Source of the DNA: Mesorhizobium sp. | GTDB lineage: Bacteria > Pseudomonadota > Alphaproteobacteria > Rhizobiales > Rhizobiaceae | DNA: 44,710 nucleotides | Direction of reading: 5' to 3' | Assembly (NCBI RefSeq): GCF_024710845.1 | Contig: NZ_JANJTZ010000031.1 | Location: 1-44,710, forward strand | Part shown: positions 24,353-32,561 of the stretch, in pieces | Layout: the number at the start of each line of letters is the position of its first letter | How positions within the stretch are numbered: position 1 is the stretch's first letter | Position numbers and translations under genes: made by a program | Notes under the pieces: model-generated | Seen by the model: only the letters and a program-made list of their open reading frames with translations | Databases searched by the model: none | What the model was told of the DNA's origin: nothing

Positions 24353-25431
24353 CCGCCTGCGTCCCACAGGTCGCGGTAGATTTCGCCGATCTCCCTTGCC
24401 TCCCGCTCCAGCGCGAAACGCTCGTGCACATGGGCAAGGCCGGTACGTCCCGCCTCCTCGCGCCGGGCATCGTCGTCCATCAGCCGCGCGATCGCAGTCG
24501 TCATCGCATCGATGTCGTCCCGAGGCACGAGCTGGCCTGTCACCCCATCCACCAGCAGTTCCGGGAAGGCGCCGACATCGCTGGCGACGACCGGAACGCC
24601 GCTGGCCATGGCTTCGAGTGGCGTAAGTCCGAACCCCTCCCAGCGCTGCGGCGCAACGAACAGCTCGAGTGCGCGGTACCATGCGTCGATGTCGCGATGC
24701 TCGCCGACGAAGCGGATGCGGTCGGCGAGCGCCGCCTCTTCGACCTTCGCGCGCAATCTCGCTTCGAATCCCCGATGCTCGGCCGTGGCACGCCCCGCCA
24801 CGATGGCCGCCCACCGCGGCCGCGACGGCAATAGACGAATCATTGCGTCGACGAACAGGTCTGTCCCCTTCTGGTGTCTCACCCGGCCGAAACAGCCGAC
24901 ATAGTGCAACGCCGGATCGAGGCCACGCGCGGCGATCGCTGCGGCCCGGTCGGTAGCCGGAGAAAACCGCCGCGTGTCTATCCCGTGAAGGATGACGCGG
25001 TTGGGAACGACCAGATAGGCCGCCGTCTTCGAGCTGGTGGCGATCACCGAATCCATCCGCGCGATCAGGAAGCGCGTCCAGCGTGTGTGGCGGCGCTGCG
25101 ACGCCGACGTGAAGACGATCCGCAGCGGCGCCGAAAAGACGTCGCGAAGAATCACGCCGGCAAGCATCTCGACGTTGCGTCGCGCGTGCCAGATGCGGAA
25201 CGGCCGTCCTGACGGACGCCGTAGCAGCGCCGGCACCTTGCCCCAGCGCAACTTCGGGAGGCCGGACGGAAGGCCCGGCCCGAGCGTTGCTATACGAAGC
25301 GACTTGGCCTGGAGCGGAACCAGCTGCACGATCGTGCTCGTCACGCCCGACAACCTCCGCTTGAAGTTGGGAGCGATGACCTCGAGTTCGCCCGGATCGA
25401 CGGTGACTTCATGTCCAGGGGGCACGGTCAT
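24349..25431 (-). CDS. GT4 glycosyltransferase, LPS-core mannosyltransferase-like
   Basis: A 360-residue GT-B enzyme. Motifs: VILHGIDTRRFSP, YVGCFGRVRHQKGTDLFVDA, and the retaining-GT4 E-x7-E type segment RWEGFGLTPLEAMASGVPVV (about residues 257-276). The overall layout resembles LpcC, the Rhizobium LPS-core mannosyltransferase; identity is not provable by eye. Start ATG 25431 (MTVPPGHEVTVDPGELEVI) leaves 94 bp to greA; the longer frame would overlap greA. First gene of the coupled GT4-GT2-FkbM unit. Confidence 0.87.
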   Translation of the reverse strand: MTVPPGHEVTVDPGELEVIAPNFKRRLSGVTSTIVQLVPLQAKSLRIATLGPGLPSGLPKLRWGKVPALLRRPSGRPFRIWHARRNVEMLAGVILRDVFSAPLRIVFTSASQRRHTRWTRFLIARMDSVIATSSKTAAYLVVPNRVILHGIDTRRFSPATDRAAAIAARGLDPALHYVGCFGRVRHQKGTDLFVDAMIRLLPSRPRWAAIVAGRATAEHRGFEARLRAKVEEAALADRIRFVGEHRDIDAWYRALELFVAPQRWEGFGLTPLEAMASGVPVVASDVGAFPELLVDGVTGQLVPRDDIDAMTTAIARLMDDDARREEAGRTGLAHVHERFALEREAREIGEIYRDLWDAGG

Positions 25432-25525
25432 CGCAACAGTCCGGCTGCCTGGAGGAAAGCCGGCGGCGCGGACCGCAGCCGGCCTGGGCAACCGCACATC
25501 CGTCGCCTCCGGCTCCCCAATCCGC

Positions 25526-25999
25526 TCAGCCGAAGCGCAGGTCGACGATCTCGTAGCCGCGCGCGCCACCCGGCGCGTTGACCTCGATCGTGTCGCCGAC
25601 CTCCTTGCCGATCAGCGCGCGCGCGATCGGCGAGGAGATCGAGATGCGGCCGGACTTCACGTCCGCCTCCTGGTCGCCCACGATCTGGTAGGTCTTCTTC
25701 TCCTCGGTGTCCTCGTCGACGACCTCGACGGTCGCGCCGAACTTGACCTTGTCGCCGGAGAGCTTCGACACGTCGATCACGTCGGCGCGCGCGATGAAGT
25801 CCTCGAGTTCGGCGATGCGTCCCTCGTTGAGGCTCTGCGACTCCTTGGCGGCGTGGTACTCGGCGTTCTCGGAGAGGTCGCCATGCGACCGGGCCTCGGC
25901 AATCGCCTCGATGATGCGCGGACGCTCCTCCTGTTGACGCCAGCGCAGCTCTTCCTTGATCGCTGCGAAGCCGGAGGCGGTCATCGGGACCTTGATCAT
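25526..25999 (-). CDS. greA: Transcript cleavage factor GreA
   Basis: A 157-residue factor that enters the RNA polymerase secondary channel and rescues backtracked complexes. An N-terminal coiled coil carries the tip acidic pair in [17 protein letters not shown] (Asp-Glu of GDLSENAEY). The C-terminal FKBP-like domain contains [18 protein letters not shown] and ends YEIVDLRF. Start ATG 25999 gives [11 protein letters not shown] with an AGGAAGG site; a longer open frame upstream crosses the terminator and is rejected. Confidence 0.97.
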   Translation of the reverse strand: MIKVPMTASGFAAIKEELRWRQQEERPRIIEAIAEARSHGDLSENAEYHAAKESQSLNEGRIAELEDFIARADVIDVSKLSGDKVKFGATVEVVDEDTEEKKTYQIVGDQEADVKSGRISISSPIARALIGKEVGDTIEVNAPGGARGYEIVDLRFG

Positions 26000-26060
26000 T
26001 TTCCTGCCCTTCCTTTCATTCCCCGGCGGCGGTGCACATCTGCGCCTCGTCCCGCCCGGA

Positions 26061-26100
26061 CAAAAAGAAAACGGTCCGCGAGCCTTGGCTAACGGGACCG
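26061..26100 (-). terminator. Terminator or attenuator-like hairpin upstream of greA
   Basis: Read on the minus strand, CGGTCC (26100-26095) pairs with GGACCG (26077-26072), enclosing a small inner AGCC-AA-GGCT hairpin. It is followed by UUUUCUUUUU (26070-26061). It lies 61 bp before greA and 71 bp after the PH-domain gene. It either ends that gene or acts in the greA leader. Confidence 0.65.
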
Positions 26101-26171
26101 CTGAACCTCTTTTGCCGTAATATAGCTGCTTCGCCGCGATTATCACGTAAAAAATGCTGACGCAGCGGCGT

Positions 26172-26705
26172 CTATCCCATCAGAATGCGCGGAATTTCCG
26201 GGAGTTCCACCGGTATTTCGGCTGTCGGCGCCGGCTTGCGCAGTTCCAGGCGGGCGAGGATCGCCGCGCGCGCCGCCTCGGCGTCGGCAAGGTCGGCGAC
26301 GTCGAAAGGCGTTCCGCCCGCGAGATCGATGACCAGCGTCGACGTCCCCGACAGACGGCCGCCGAAACCACGCCGGACCCTGATCCCGCGGATGACGGAA
26401 TAGGGCACCACAAACTGCCCGGTCCGGGGAAAGCCCGGTTGCAGCAGAAGCGTGTGCGGCATGACGTCGACCCGCGCCGTCACGCGCCGCAGGACCGCAT
26501 AGGCAATCAGGAAGGGCAGAGACAGGCAAAGCGCGAGAATGCAGAGCCTTGCCAGCGCGCCGCCGCCCTGTCCGGCAAGTACCAGCCCCGCCAGCGGCAG
26601 GCCGTAGAGCGCCGCGACCACGATGACCGGAAGCGCCAGACCGCGGGCGGAAGCCGTGAACGGGCCGCCGCCGGCAGTCTCGGCATTGTCGTTCGCGCCC
26701 CGCAT
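26172..26705 (-). CDS. PH-domain (bPH-like) membrane protein
   Basis: A 177-residue protein with two membrane helices (about 27-46 and 52-72) followed by a bacterial pleckstrin-homology-like domain: [37 protein letters not shown] and [16 protein letters not shown]. The order of helices then beta-domain matches bPH proteins (DUF304-like). Function unknown. ATG 26705 gives MRGANDN. Transcribed towards greA with a hairpin between them. Confidence 0.75.
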   Translation of the reverse strand: MRGANDNAETAGGGPFTASARGLALPVIVVAALYGLPLAGLVLAGQGGGALARLCILALCLSLPFLIAYAVLRRVTARVDVMPHTLLLQPGFPRTGQFVVPYSVIRGIRVRRGFGGRLSGTSTLVIDLAGGTPFDVADLADAEAARAAILARLELRKPAPTAEIPVELPEIPRILMG

Positions 26706-26846
26706 GATCCCCGAATCACGATCACCCGCTTGTGACCGCGACTATAGGCGCTTTTCCGTCTTACCGAAGAGGATGTGCTTGCACGGGCAGCGCAACGCCC
26801 CATGTCAGGTCAACAACCAACAAGAAAATATCGAGGAGATGAACCG

Positions 26847-27986
26847 ATGCGGCATATTTCCACTTTCGCCGTCGCAATTCTCGCTCCTGCCGCACTCACG
26901 GCGGGGCCGGCGCTCGGTGAGGAATACTCGACTGAAAAGGTCGAAGTCGTCACCTCGATCGTTGCCGAAGGCCTCGATCATCCCTGGGGCCTCGACTTCC
27001 TGCCCGACGACACGGCAATCGTCACCGAGCGATCCGGCACCCTGCGGCTGGTCGGTGCCGACGGCACATTGTCGGACCCGGTAGAGGGCGTGCCCAAGGT
27101 TTTCGCCCGTGGCCAGGGCGGGCTCCTCGATGTCGCCGTGGCGAAGGATTTCGCGCAGTCGGGCCGCATCCTCTTCACCTTCTCCGAGCCCGGTCCCGGC
27201 GGCGCGGGAACGGCGATCGCCAGCGCCCGGCTGGTGCGCGACGGTTCGGCGGCGCGACTGGAAGATGTGCAGGTTCTGTTCTCGATGCCGAAGAAGACCG
27301 CGAAAGGCCAGCATTTCGGCTCGCGCATCGTGCTGCATCCCGACGGCACGGTCTTCTTCACCACCGGCGACCGCGGCGACGGCCCGCGCGCGCAGGACAT
27401 GGCGGACGCGGCGGGCGCGGTGCTGCGCATCAATACCGACGGCTCGATTCCGCGGGACAATCCCTATGCCTCGGGCCAGGGCGGCGCCCTGCCGCAGATC
27501 TGGTCGAAGGGCCACCGCAATCCGCAGGGTTTCGCCATCGACGCGCTGGGCAGACTGTGGACCGTCGAGCACGGCGCGCAGGGCGGCGACGAGGTCAACA
27601 ATCCGCAGGCCGGAAAGAACTATGGCTGGCCGCAGATCAGCTACGGCCAGGACTACGGCGGCGGGCAGATCGGCGTCGGCAGCGCGGCGCCCGGCTTCGA
27701 ACAGCCGGTCCACTACTGGGATCCGTCGATCGCGCCGTCGGGTCTGGTCGTCTACGAGGGAGAGATGTTCCCGGAATGGAAGGGCGACCTGATCGCCGGT
27801 GCGCTGAAGTTCCAGCTTCTGTCCAGGCTCGACCGCGACGACAGCGGCGCCATCACCGGCGAGGAGCGGATGTTCGAAGGCGAGTTCGGCCGCATCCGCG
27901 ACGTCAACGTCGCCCCCGACGGGTCGCTCTGGCTGCTGACGGACGAGGATGACGGGAAGATCGTGCGGGTGGGGCGGAAGGAATAG
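26847..27986 (+). CDS. PQQ-dependent sugar dehydrogenase (Asd/YliI-like), exported
   Basis: A 379-residue periplasmic beta-propeller enzyme. Signal peptide about 1-22 (ending GPALGEE). Family motifs: LDHPWGLDFLPD, GRDGTLR-like ERSGTLRLV, GQGGLLDVAVAKDF, FGSRIVLHPDGTVFFTTGDRG, GHRNPQGFAID, and WTVEHGAQGGDEVN. These match soluble aldose/glucose-sorbosone dehydrogenases that use PQQ with calcium to oxidise sugars in the periplasm. Start ATG 26847 with GAGGAG; the longer frame is not needed. Whether PQQ is made by this organism is not visible here. Confidence 0.9.
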   Translation: MRHISTFAVAILAPAALTAGPALGEEYSTEKVEVVTSIVAEGLDHPWGLDFLPDDTAIVTERSGTLRLVGADGTLSDPVEGVPKVFARGQGGLLDVAVAKDFAQSGRILFTFSEPGPGGAGTAIASARLVRDGSAARLEDVQVLFSMPKKTAKGQHFGSRIVLHPDGTVFFTTGDRGDGPRAQDMADAAGAVLRINTDGSIPRDNPYASGQGGALPQIWSKGHRNPQGFAIDALGRLWTVEHGAQGGDEVNNPQAGKNYGWPQISYGQDYGGGQIGVGSAAPGFEQPVHYWDPSIAPSGLVVYEGEMFPEWKGDLIAGALKFQLLSRLDRDDSGAITGEERMFEGEFGRIRDVNVAPDGSLWLLTDEDDGKIVRVGRKE

Positions 27987-28011
27987 TCCCATCCGTCGAG
28001 AAGCAACGCGC

Positions 28012-28191
28012 CGTCATCCTCGGGCTTGACCCGAGGATCTACCGACCGTGGCGACCAATGTCCTCGGCCCCTTCACGCGGACGCAGCAGATCCTCGGGGT
28101 GAGATGGCGGTTTGCCCATCGGGCAAATTGCAAGGTCCAGTGGACCTTGCAAAGCCAATCGAACGCCCGAAGGGCAGGCCCGAGGATGACG
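28012..28191. repeat. Palindromic repeat family B with two nested hairpins
   Basis: The left arm (from 28012) is the hairpin ATCCTCGGG-N5-CCCGAGGAT and the right end (28177-28191) carries the inverted CCCGAGGATGACG. Between them lie two further perfect hairpins: TTTGCCC-ATC-GGGCAAA at 28111-28127 and TTGCAAGGTCC-AGT-GGACCTTGCAA at 28128-28152. The element fills most of the gap between the dehydrogenase and TPR genes. Confidence 0.85.
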
Positions 28192-28229
28192 CCGCACTGG
28201 CGAGAGCTTACCGCAGAGACCCGACAGCC

Positions 28230-28787
28230 TCACCCGCCGACCGCTGCGATCTGCTTCTCGAGCGCCGCATATTCCGCACAGCCCTTGCCGCAGCGCTTTT
28301 CGATCTCGGACAGCTGAGTCTTCGCCGAGGCGAGATCGCCGAGCGTCAGGTAGGCTTCGCCCAGGTATTCGCGCGCCAGGACGAAATCCGGATTGATGGA
28401 CAGCGCCTCCTGGTAGTAGCCGAGGCCGACCTCGATGCGCCCGGACTTGCGGTGCGAGAAGCCGAGCATGTTGAGCACGCGCGGATCGTTCTTGTCGGAC
28501 ACGAGGCCGAGCATCTGGATCGCCTCGCCGTAGCGGCCGGCATAGGCGAGCGCGCGTCCGGTCTCGAACAGGTCGTCGTCGTCGATCGCGCCCTGGTTGG
28601 CCGGAACGCACTTCTTTTCCTTCTGCGAATAGACCTCGCCGGACTTGCAGGTCGGGGTCGACGTCTGGTCGGATCCGCCCGACCCAGCGTCGCCGCCACC
28701 GCTTCCCCCGCCGGCGGCATATGCCAGCGTCGCGACCGGCAGGGTCAGCGAAATCAGTGCCGCGGAAAGCGTCATACGGATCGACAT
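28230..28787 (-). CDS. Tetratricopeptide-repeat protein, exported
   Basis: A 185-residue protein. Signal peptide about 1-24, then a Gly/Ser-rich linker (25-40) and a short Cys-bearing segment (PTCKSGEVYSQKEKKCVP). TPR-type helices follow: LFETGRALAYAGRYGEAIQML, DPRVLNMLGFSHRKSGRIEV, and NPDFVLAREYLGEAYLTLGD. A C-terminal RCGKGCAEY pair of cysteines ends the fold. TPR proteins act as periplasmic scaffolds; the partner is unknown. A perfect GAGGAGG site precedes ATG 28787. Confidence 0.85.
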   Translation of the reverse strand: MSIRMTLSAALISLTLPVATLAYAAGGGSGGGDAGSGGSDQTSTPTCKSGEVYSQKEKKCVPANQGAIDDDDLFETGRALAYAGRYGEAIQMLGLVSDKNDPRVLNMLGFSHRKSGRIEVGLGYYQEALSINPDFVLAREYLGEAYLTLGDLASAKTQLSEIEKRCGKGCAEYAALEKQIAAVGG

Positions 28788-28920
28788 GGGGACCTCCTCT
28801 GTCCGTTCTGGGCTCGTATGATCGATCAACGACCGCGGCGGCCCGAATATTCCCGGCAATCATACCGCAAGGGAACATCGACGCGAGGGGACGGCGATCA
28901 CTTTTCGCGGCGTTCGGACG

Positions 28921-29388
28921 TCAGGATCCGTGAACAGTCTCGTCCGCCGGCCGGCCGGCAGCGCGGGCGGCCGCGCGCAGTAGCGCCAGTTCGGTGAAGA
29001 TGGTCTCGGCGCGGTCGGGCGGAAGTGCCTGCACCAACGCCTCCTGCGCCTGGCGCCAGAGGGGAATGGCGGCCGAAAGCCGCGCCTCCCCTTCGGCGGT
29101 CAGCTCATGCACCAGGCGCCGCCCCTCCCCCGGTCTCGCAGCGATCAGGCCGAGCTTTTCCAGCCGCTCCAGGTTGCGCGCCAGCGTCGAGCGCTCGACG
29201 CCGACGATGTCGGCGAGTTCGGAAGCCGAGCCGGCGCGGCCGGCTTCGATCTTGCGCAGGATGGAATATTGCGTCACCTCGAGCCCGCACGGCGCGAGAT
29301 AGGCGTTGTAGATGCGCGTGACGAGGTTCGCCGTGCGCCGCAGCGCCGCCCCGATGCAGGCAATGTCGCCCGGGCTCGGATCGTTCAT
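28921..29388 (-). CDS. MarR-family transcriptional regulator
   Basis: About 155 residues from ATG 29388, with a TTG at 29436 and ATG 29418 as alternatives. The winged helix covers TQYSILRKIEAGRAGSASE, LADIVGVERSTLARNLERL and the wing GEGRRLVHELTAEGEARL. MarR dimers usually repress nearby efflux or catabolic genes. The nearest candidate target is the DUF486 gene, upstream on the same strand, but no operator is clear. Sequence TTGTATCTACA at 29426-29436 may be part of its promoter. Confidence 0.88.
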   Translation of the reverse strand: MNDPSPGDIACIGAALRRTANLVTRIYNAYLAPCGLEVTQYSILRKIEAGRAGSASELADIVGVERSTLARNLERLEKLGLIAARPGEGRRLVHELTAEGEARLSAAIPLWRQAQEALVQALPPDRAETIFTELALLRAAARAAGRPADETVHGS

Positions 29389-29461
29389 CCGCGAGGCCGT
29401 CTCGTGGGGATGTGGCATGCCGTGTAGATACAACACAGCCTGGCGTTTGCCAAATCCTCAG

Positions 29462-29812
29462 TCAGGCGCGGAAGATGAAGGTGGCGCCCGCCGCGATCAG
29501 CGCGAAGCCGATGGCGTGGTTCCAGGTGATCGCCTCCTTGAGGTAGAGCACCGAAAAGCCGGCGAAGACGACCAGGGTGATCACCTCCTGCATCGTCTTC
29601 AGCTCCGCCGCCGAATAGACCTGGTGGCCGATGCGGTTCGCCGGCACCGCCAGCCAGTATTCGAAGAAGGCGATCCCCCACGACACCGTCACCGCGGCCC
29701 AGAGCGGCGAGCCGGTGAACTTCAGATGCCCGTACCAGGCGAAGGTCATGAACACGTTGGAGGCAAGCAGGAGAACGACCGGCAGGACGTAGGGCGACAC
29801 GATCAGCGACAT
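29462..29812 (-). CDS. DUF486-family membrane protein
   Basis: A 116-residue protein with four predicted membrane helices: VLPVVLLLASNVFMTFAWYG, a second at AAVTVSWGIAFFEYWL, then VITLVVFAGFSVLYLKE and the C-terminal GFALIAAGATFIF. It resembles DUF486 (DMT-superfamily-like) proteins, which may be small exporters; no activity is known. Start at ATG 29812 with AGGTTC-type spacing after a purine-rich leader; the longer frame adds only unlikely residues. Confidence 0.85.
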   Translation of the reverse strand: MSLIVSPYVLPVVLLLASNVFMTFAWYGHLKFTGSPLWAAVTVSWGIAFFEYWLAVPANRIGHQVYSAAELKTMQEVITLVVFAGFSVLYLKEAITWNHAIGFALIAAGATFIFRA

Positions 29813-29925
29813 GGGAGAACCTTGCGGAGGGGAGCGCGAGATTTCGGGCAGCACCTGACGGCTGTCAATCGGGTGGGGTCTTGCATCCGCGCAAAATCGG
29901 CTATGGTCGCGCCAGGAGAGCAGGC

Positions 29926-30351
29926 ATGCGGCGCATACGCGACAAGGAGTGGGATCTGACGATCTCGCCGGACACGATCCGGGAACTGATTCTCAAGGCA
30001 CGCGCGGTCAGCGCGGGCATGAACGCCGACTACGAGGACGGCGCCGAGCACGACGTGGAGGTCGACGACCGTGGCCACGAGACGCACCATCATGACGGCC
30101 TCGCGGAGGAAGAGGAGGAAGATCTCACCGCCCGCGAGCTGCGCGCCCACATCCGCGAGCTGAACGAGGACGAGGCGGCCGAACTCGTCGCGCTGATGTG
30201 GATCGGCCGCGGCGACTTCGACGCCTCGGAGTTCCAGGCGGCGGTCGCCGAGGCAAAGAGCCGCTCCGACATCAAGCCTTGGCGCTACCTCCTCGACCGG
30301 CCCATGCTCGGCGAATGGCTGGAGGACGGCCTGCAGGCGATCGGGGCGTAG
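29926..30351 (+). CDS. DUF3775-domain protein
   Basis: A 141-residue acidic protein. N-terminus MRRIRDKEWDLTISPDTIRE, then an acidic His-rich linker (GHETHHHDGLAEEEEEDL) and a C-terminal helical domain LREL..LNEDEAAELVALMWIGRG with DIKPWRYLLDRPMLGEWLE. I assign it to DUF3775 by this pattern; function unknown. CAGGAGAGCAGG just before the ATG is a clear binding site. Its stop lies 2 bp before the next start, so they are co-transcribed. Confidence 0.8.
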   Translation: MRRIRDKEWDLTISPDTIRELILKARAVSAGMNADYEDGAEHDVEVDDRGHETHHHDGLAEEEEEDLTARELRAHIRELNEDEAAELVALMWIGRGDFDASEFQAAVAEAKSRSDIKPWRYLLDRPMLGEWLEDGLQAIGA

Positions 30352-30353
30352 GT

Positions 30354-30761
30354 GTGCCTGACTATTCGTTCTTCAAAGGCAGCCGGTACGGCGTCGGGAT
30401 CATGGAGCGCGACGGCGCGACCTACCTTCGGAATCTTCTGCGCGACGAGCCGAACGGGGAGACGATTGCGGAATCCCTCCTTGCACGGATTGATCGCAAT
30501 GAGCCCGTTGACGTTCCCGCGGAGTTCTTCGCCGCCGGCATCGGCTGGCCGCAGATGATCAAGACCTTGCGCACGATCTACGGGGTCTCCATTCCGCAGG
30601 CGCAGGACATGGCTCTACAACACTCCGGCTGGCTGCGCTGGGTGAAGCTCCGCTGCGCAACGGATCGCTCCTGCATGAAGCAGGCGCACTTTTCGGCGCG
30701 GAACGGATCGCTTCCGGGCTGGCTTACGCTCGAGAACGGCAAGGCGACCTTCATCAGATAG
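30354..30761 (+). CDS. Small hypothetical protein downstream of DUF3775
   Basis: A 135-residue frame starting at GTG 30354, two bases after the DUF3775 stop. Sequence MPDYSFFKGSRYGVGIMERD, then an alpha-helical part with IKTLRTIYGVSIPQAQDMA. That segment superficially resembles ribosomal L7/L12 C-terminal helices but lacks other support. I do not recognise the family. The tight spacing supports translation. A minus-strand frame covering its end is discussed among rejected items. Confidence 0.6.
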   Translation: MPDYSFFKGSRYGVGIMERDGATYLRNLLRDEPNGETIAESLLARIDRNEPVDVPAEFFAAGIGWPQMIKTLRTIYGVSIPQAQDMALQHSGWLRWVKLRCATDRSCMKQAHFSARNGSLPGWLTLENGKATFIR

Positions 30762-30919
30762 CCGCTGCATCCCCTGGCCTGCCGGCCAGACGAGGGTCCA
30801 TTGGTAGGGCGGATACTTCGGACGCACCACCGCCCCGTCGCATTTCTCACACAGCATGCCGGAACGGCCTCCTGCGCCGCGCCCCGCCCAACGCTAGTCT
30901 GCCTCCATCGGGGGCGGCC

Positions 30920-32536
30920 ATGCAGGCATACGACTTCATCATCGTCGGTTCGGGATCGGCAGGCTCGGTCGTCGCCGAGCGGCTGTCGGCGAGCGGGCGG
31001 TTCTCCGTGCTGGTGCTGGAGGCCGGCGGCAGCGACCGGCGCTTCTACATCCAGATGCCGCTCGGCTACGGCAAGACCTTCTTCGATCCGGCGGTGAACT
31101 GGAACTACAAGGCCGAGCCCGATCCGGGGCTCGCCGGCACCGCCGACCACTGGCCGCGAGGCAAGGTGCTGGGCGGCTCCTCTTCGATCAACGCGATGGT
31201 GTGGATCCGCGGGGCGCGAGAGGATTTCGACGACTGGCGCGACGCCGGCAATCCCGGCTGGGGCTATGACGACCTCCTGCCGGCCTTCAAGGCGATCGAG
31301 GACAACCAGGCCGGCGCCAACCAGTGGCGCGGCACCGGCGGCCCGGTCCACGTCACCGACATGTCGCCCGCCGTCCACCCGCTGACGCACCGCTACCTCG
31401 AAGCCGGTCAGCAGGCCGGCCTGCCGCTCAACCCCGATTTCAACGGCGCCGCCCAGGAAGGCGTCGGCATCTACCAGATCACCACCAAGGGCGGTCGGCG
31501 CATGTCTGCGGCCAGAGCCTTCCTGCGCCCGGCGATGAAGCGCAGGAACGTCCGCGTCGAAACCGGCGCGCTCGCCACCCGCATCCTGTTCGAGGCCTCC
31601 CGCGCGGCCGGCATCGAATACGAGCAGGACGGCCAGACGAAGCAAGCCCGCGCCAACCGCGAGGTGATCCTGTCGGGCGGCTCGATCAACTCGCCGCAAC
31701 TGTTGCAGCTTTCCGGCATCGGCCCTGGCCCGCTGCTCCAGTCGCTCGGCATCCCGGTCCTTCATGCCAACGCCAATGTCGGCGCCAACCTGCAGGACCA
31801 TGTCGGCATCAACTATACGTTCAAGGCCAGGGTCCCCACACTGAACTCGGTGCTGCGCCCCTGGTGGGGCAAGGCGCTGGTCGGCGCGCGCTATCTGTTG
31901 ACGGGCACAGGCCCGCTGTCGCTGTCCATCAACAATGGCGGCGGCTTCTTCCGCACCGACCCGTCGCGCAAGCGGCCGAACATGCAGCTCTATTTCCAGG
32001 CCTTCTCGACAGTCATCCCGCGCGCCGGAGAGCGGCCGATCCTGGCCCCCGACCCCTGGCCCGGCTTCTCCATCGGCCTCTCCAACGCGCGGCCCTCCTC
32101 GCGCGGCGAGATCATGATCCGCTCGGCCAACCCGCGCGACTATCCGAGGATCGTCGCCAACGCCTATTCGACCAACCACGACGTCGAAGAGATGCTGGAA
32201 GCCGTGAAGTTCGTGCGCACCATCGCCGCCCAGCCGGCAATCGCCGAGGTGATCGCCGAGGAAGTCCTGCCCGGCCCGTCGGTGCAGTCCGACGCCGACC
32301 TGATCGACGATTTCCGTCGCCGCTCCGGCACCGTTTACCACCCCGTCTCCACCTGCCGCATGGGACCCGACCCCGCCTCCTCAGTCGTCGACCCGCGCCT
32401 GCGCGTCCACGGCATCGCGGGCCTGCGCGTCATCGACGCCTCGATCTTCCCCGGCAACATCACCGGCAACACCAACGCCGCCGCGATCATGACCGGCTGG
32501 AAGGGCGCGCAGCTGGTGCTGGAGGATCAAGGGTGA
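30920..32536 (+). CDS. GMC-family FAD oxidoreductase (alcohol/choline-dehydrogenase-like)
   Basis: A 538-residue flavoenzyme. FAD-binding YDFIIVGSGSAGSVVAERL (4-22), VLEAGG, the GMC signature 1 region WPRGKVLGGSSSINAMVWIR, and signature 2 GSINSPQLLQLSGIGP. Catalytic His is expected in GTVYHPVSTCRMG, with the second conserved position in GNTNAAAIM. It oxidises an alcohol or polyol, passing electrons to FAD. The downstream dehydratase and hydroxyacid dehydrogenase suggest a sugar or sugar-acid pathway rather than choline. First gene of a three-gene operon; 25 bp to the next gene. Confidence 0.9.
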   Translation: MQAYDFIIVGSGSAGSVVAERLSASGRFSVLVLEAGGSDRRFYIQMPLGYGKTFFDPAVNWNYKAEPDPGLAGTADHWPRGKVLGGSSSINAMVWIRGAREDFDDWRDAGNPGWGYDDLLPAFKAIEDNQAGANQWRGTGGPVHVTDMSPAVHPLTHRYLEAGQQAGLPLNPDFNGAAQEGVGIYQITTKGGRRMSAARAFLRPAMKRRNVRVETGALATRILFEASRAAGIEYEQDGQTKQARANREVILSGGSINSPQLLQLSGIGPGPLLQSLGIPVLHANANVGANLQDHVGINYTFKARVPTLNSVLRPWWGKALVGARYLLTGTGPLSLSINNGGGFFRTDPSRKRPNMQLYFQAFSTVIPRAGERPILAPDPWPGFSIGLSNARPSSRGEIMIRSANPRDYPRIVANAYSTNHDVEEMLEAVKFVRTIAAQPAIAEVIAEEVLPGPSVQSDADLIDDFRRRSGTVYHPVSTCRMGPDPASSVVDPRLRVHGIAGLRVIDASIFPGNITGNTNAAAIMTGWKGAQLVLEDQG

Positions 32537-32561
32537 ACAACGCCACCAAGGGAGAACCCGC

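Noticed and set aside
30615-30857. Minus-strand 80-codon frame opening MLCEKCDGAVVRPKYPPYQW
   Set aside because: The Cys-x2-Cys start is suggestive of a small zinc-ribbon protein, but the frame overlaps the end of the plus-strand gene and the rest is Arg-rich shadow-like sequence. A short real protein ending earlier cannot be excluded.
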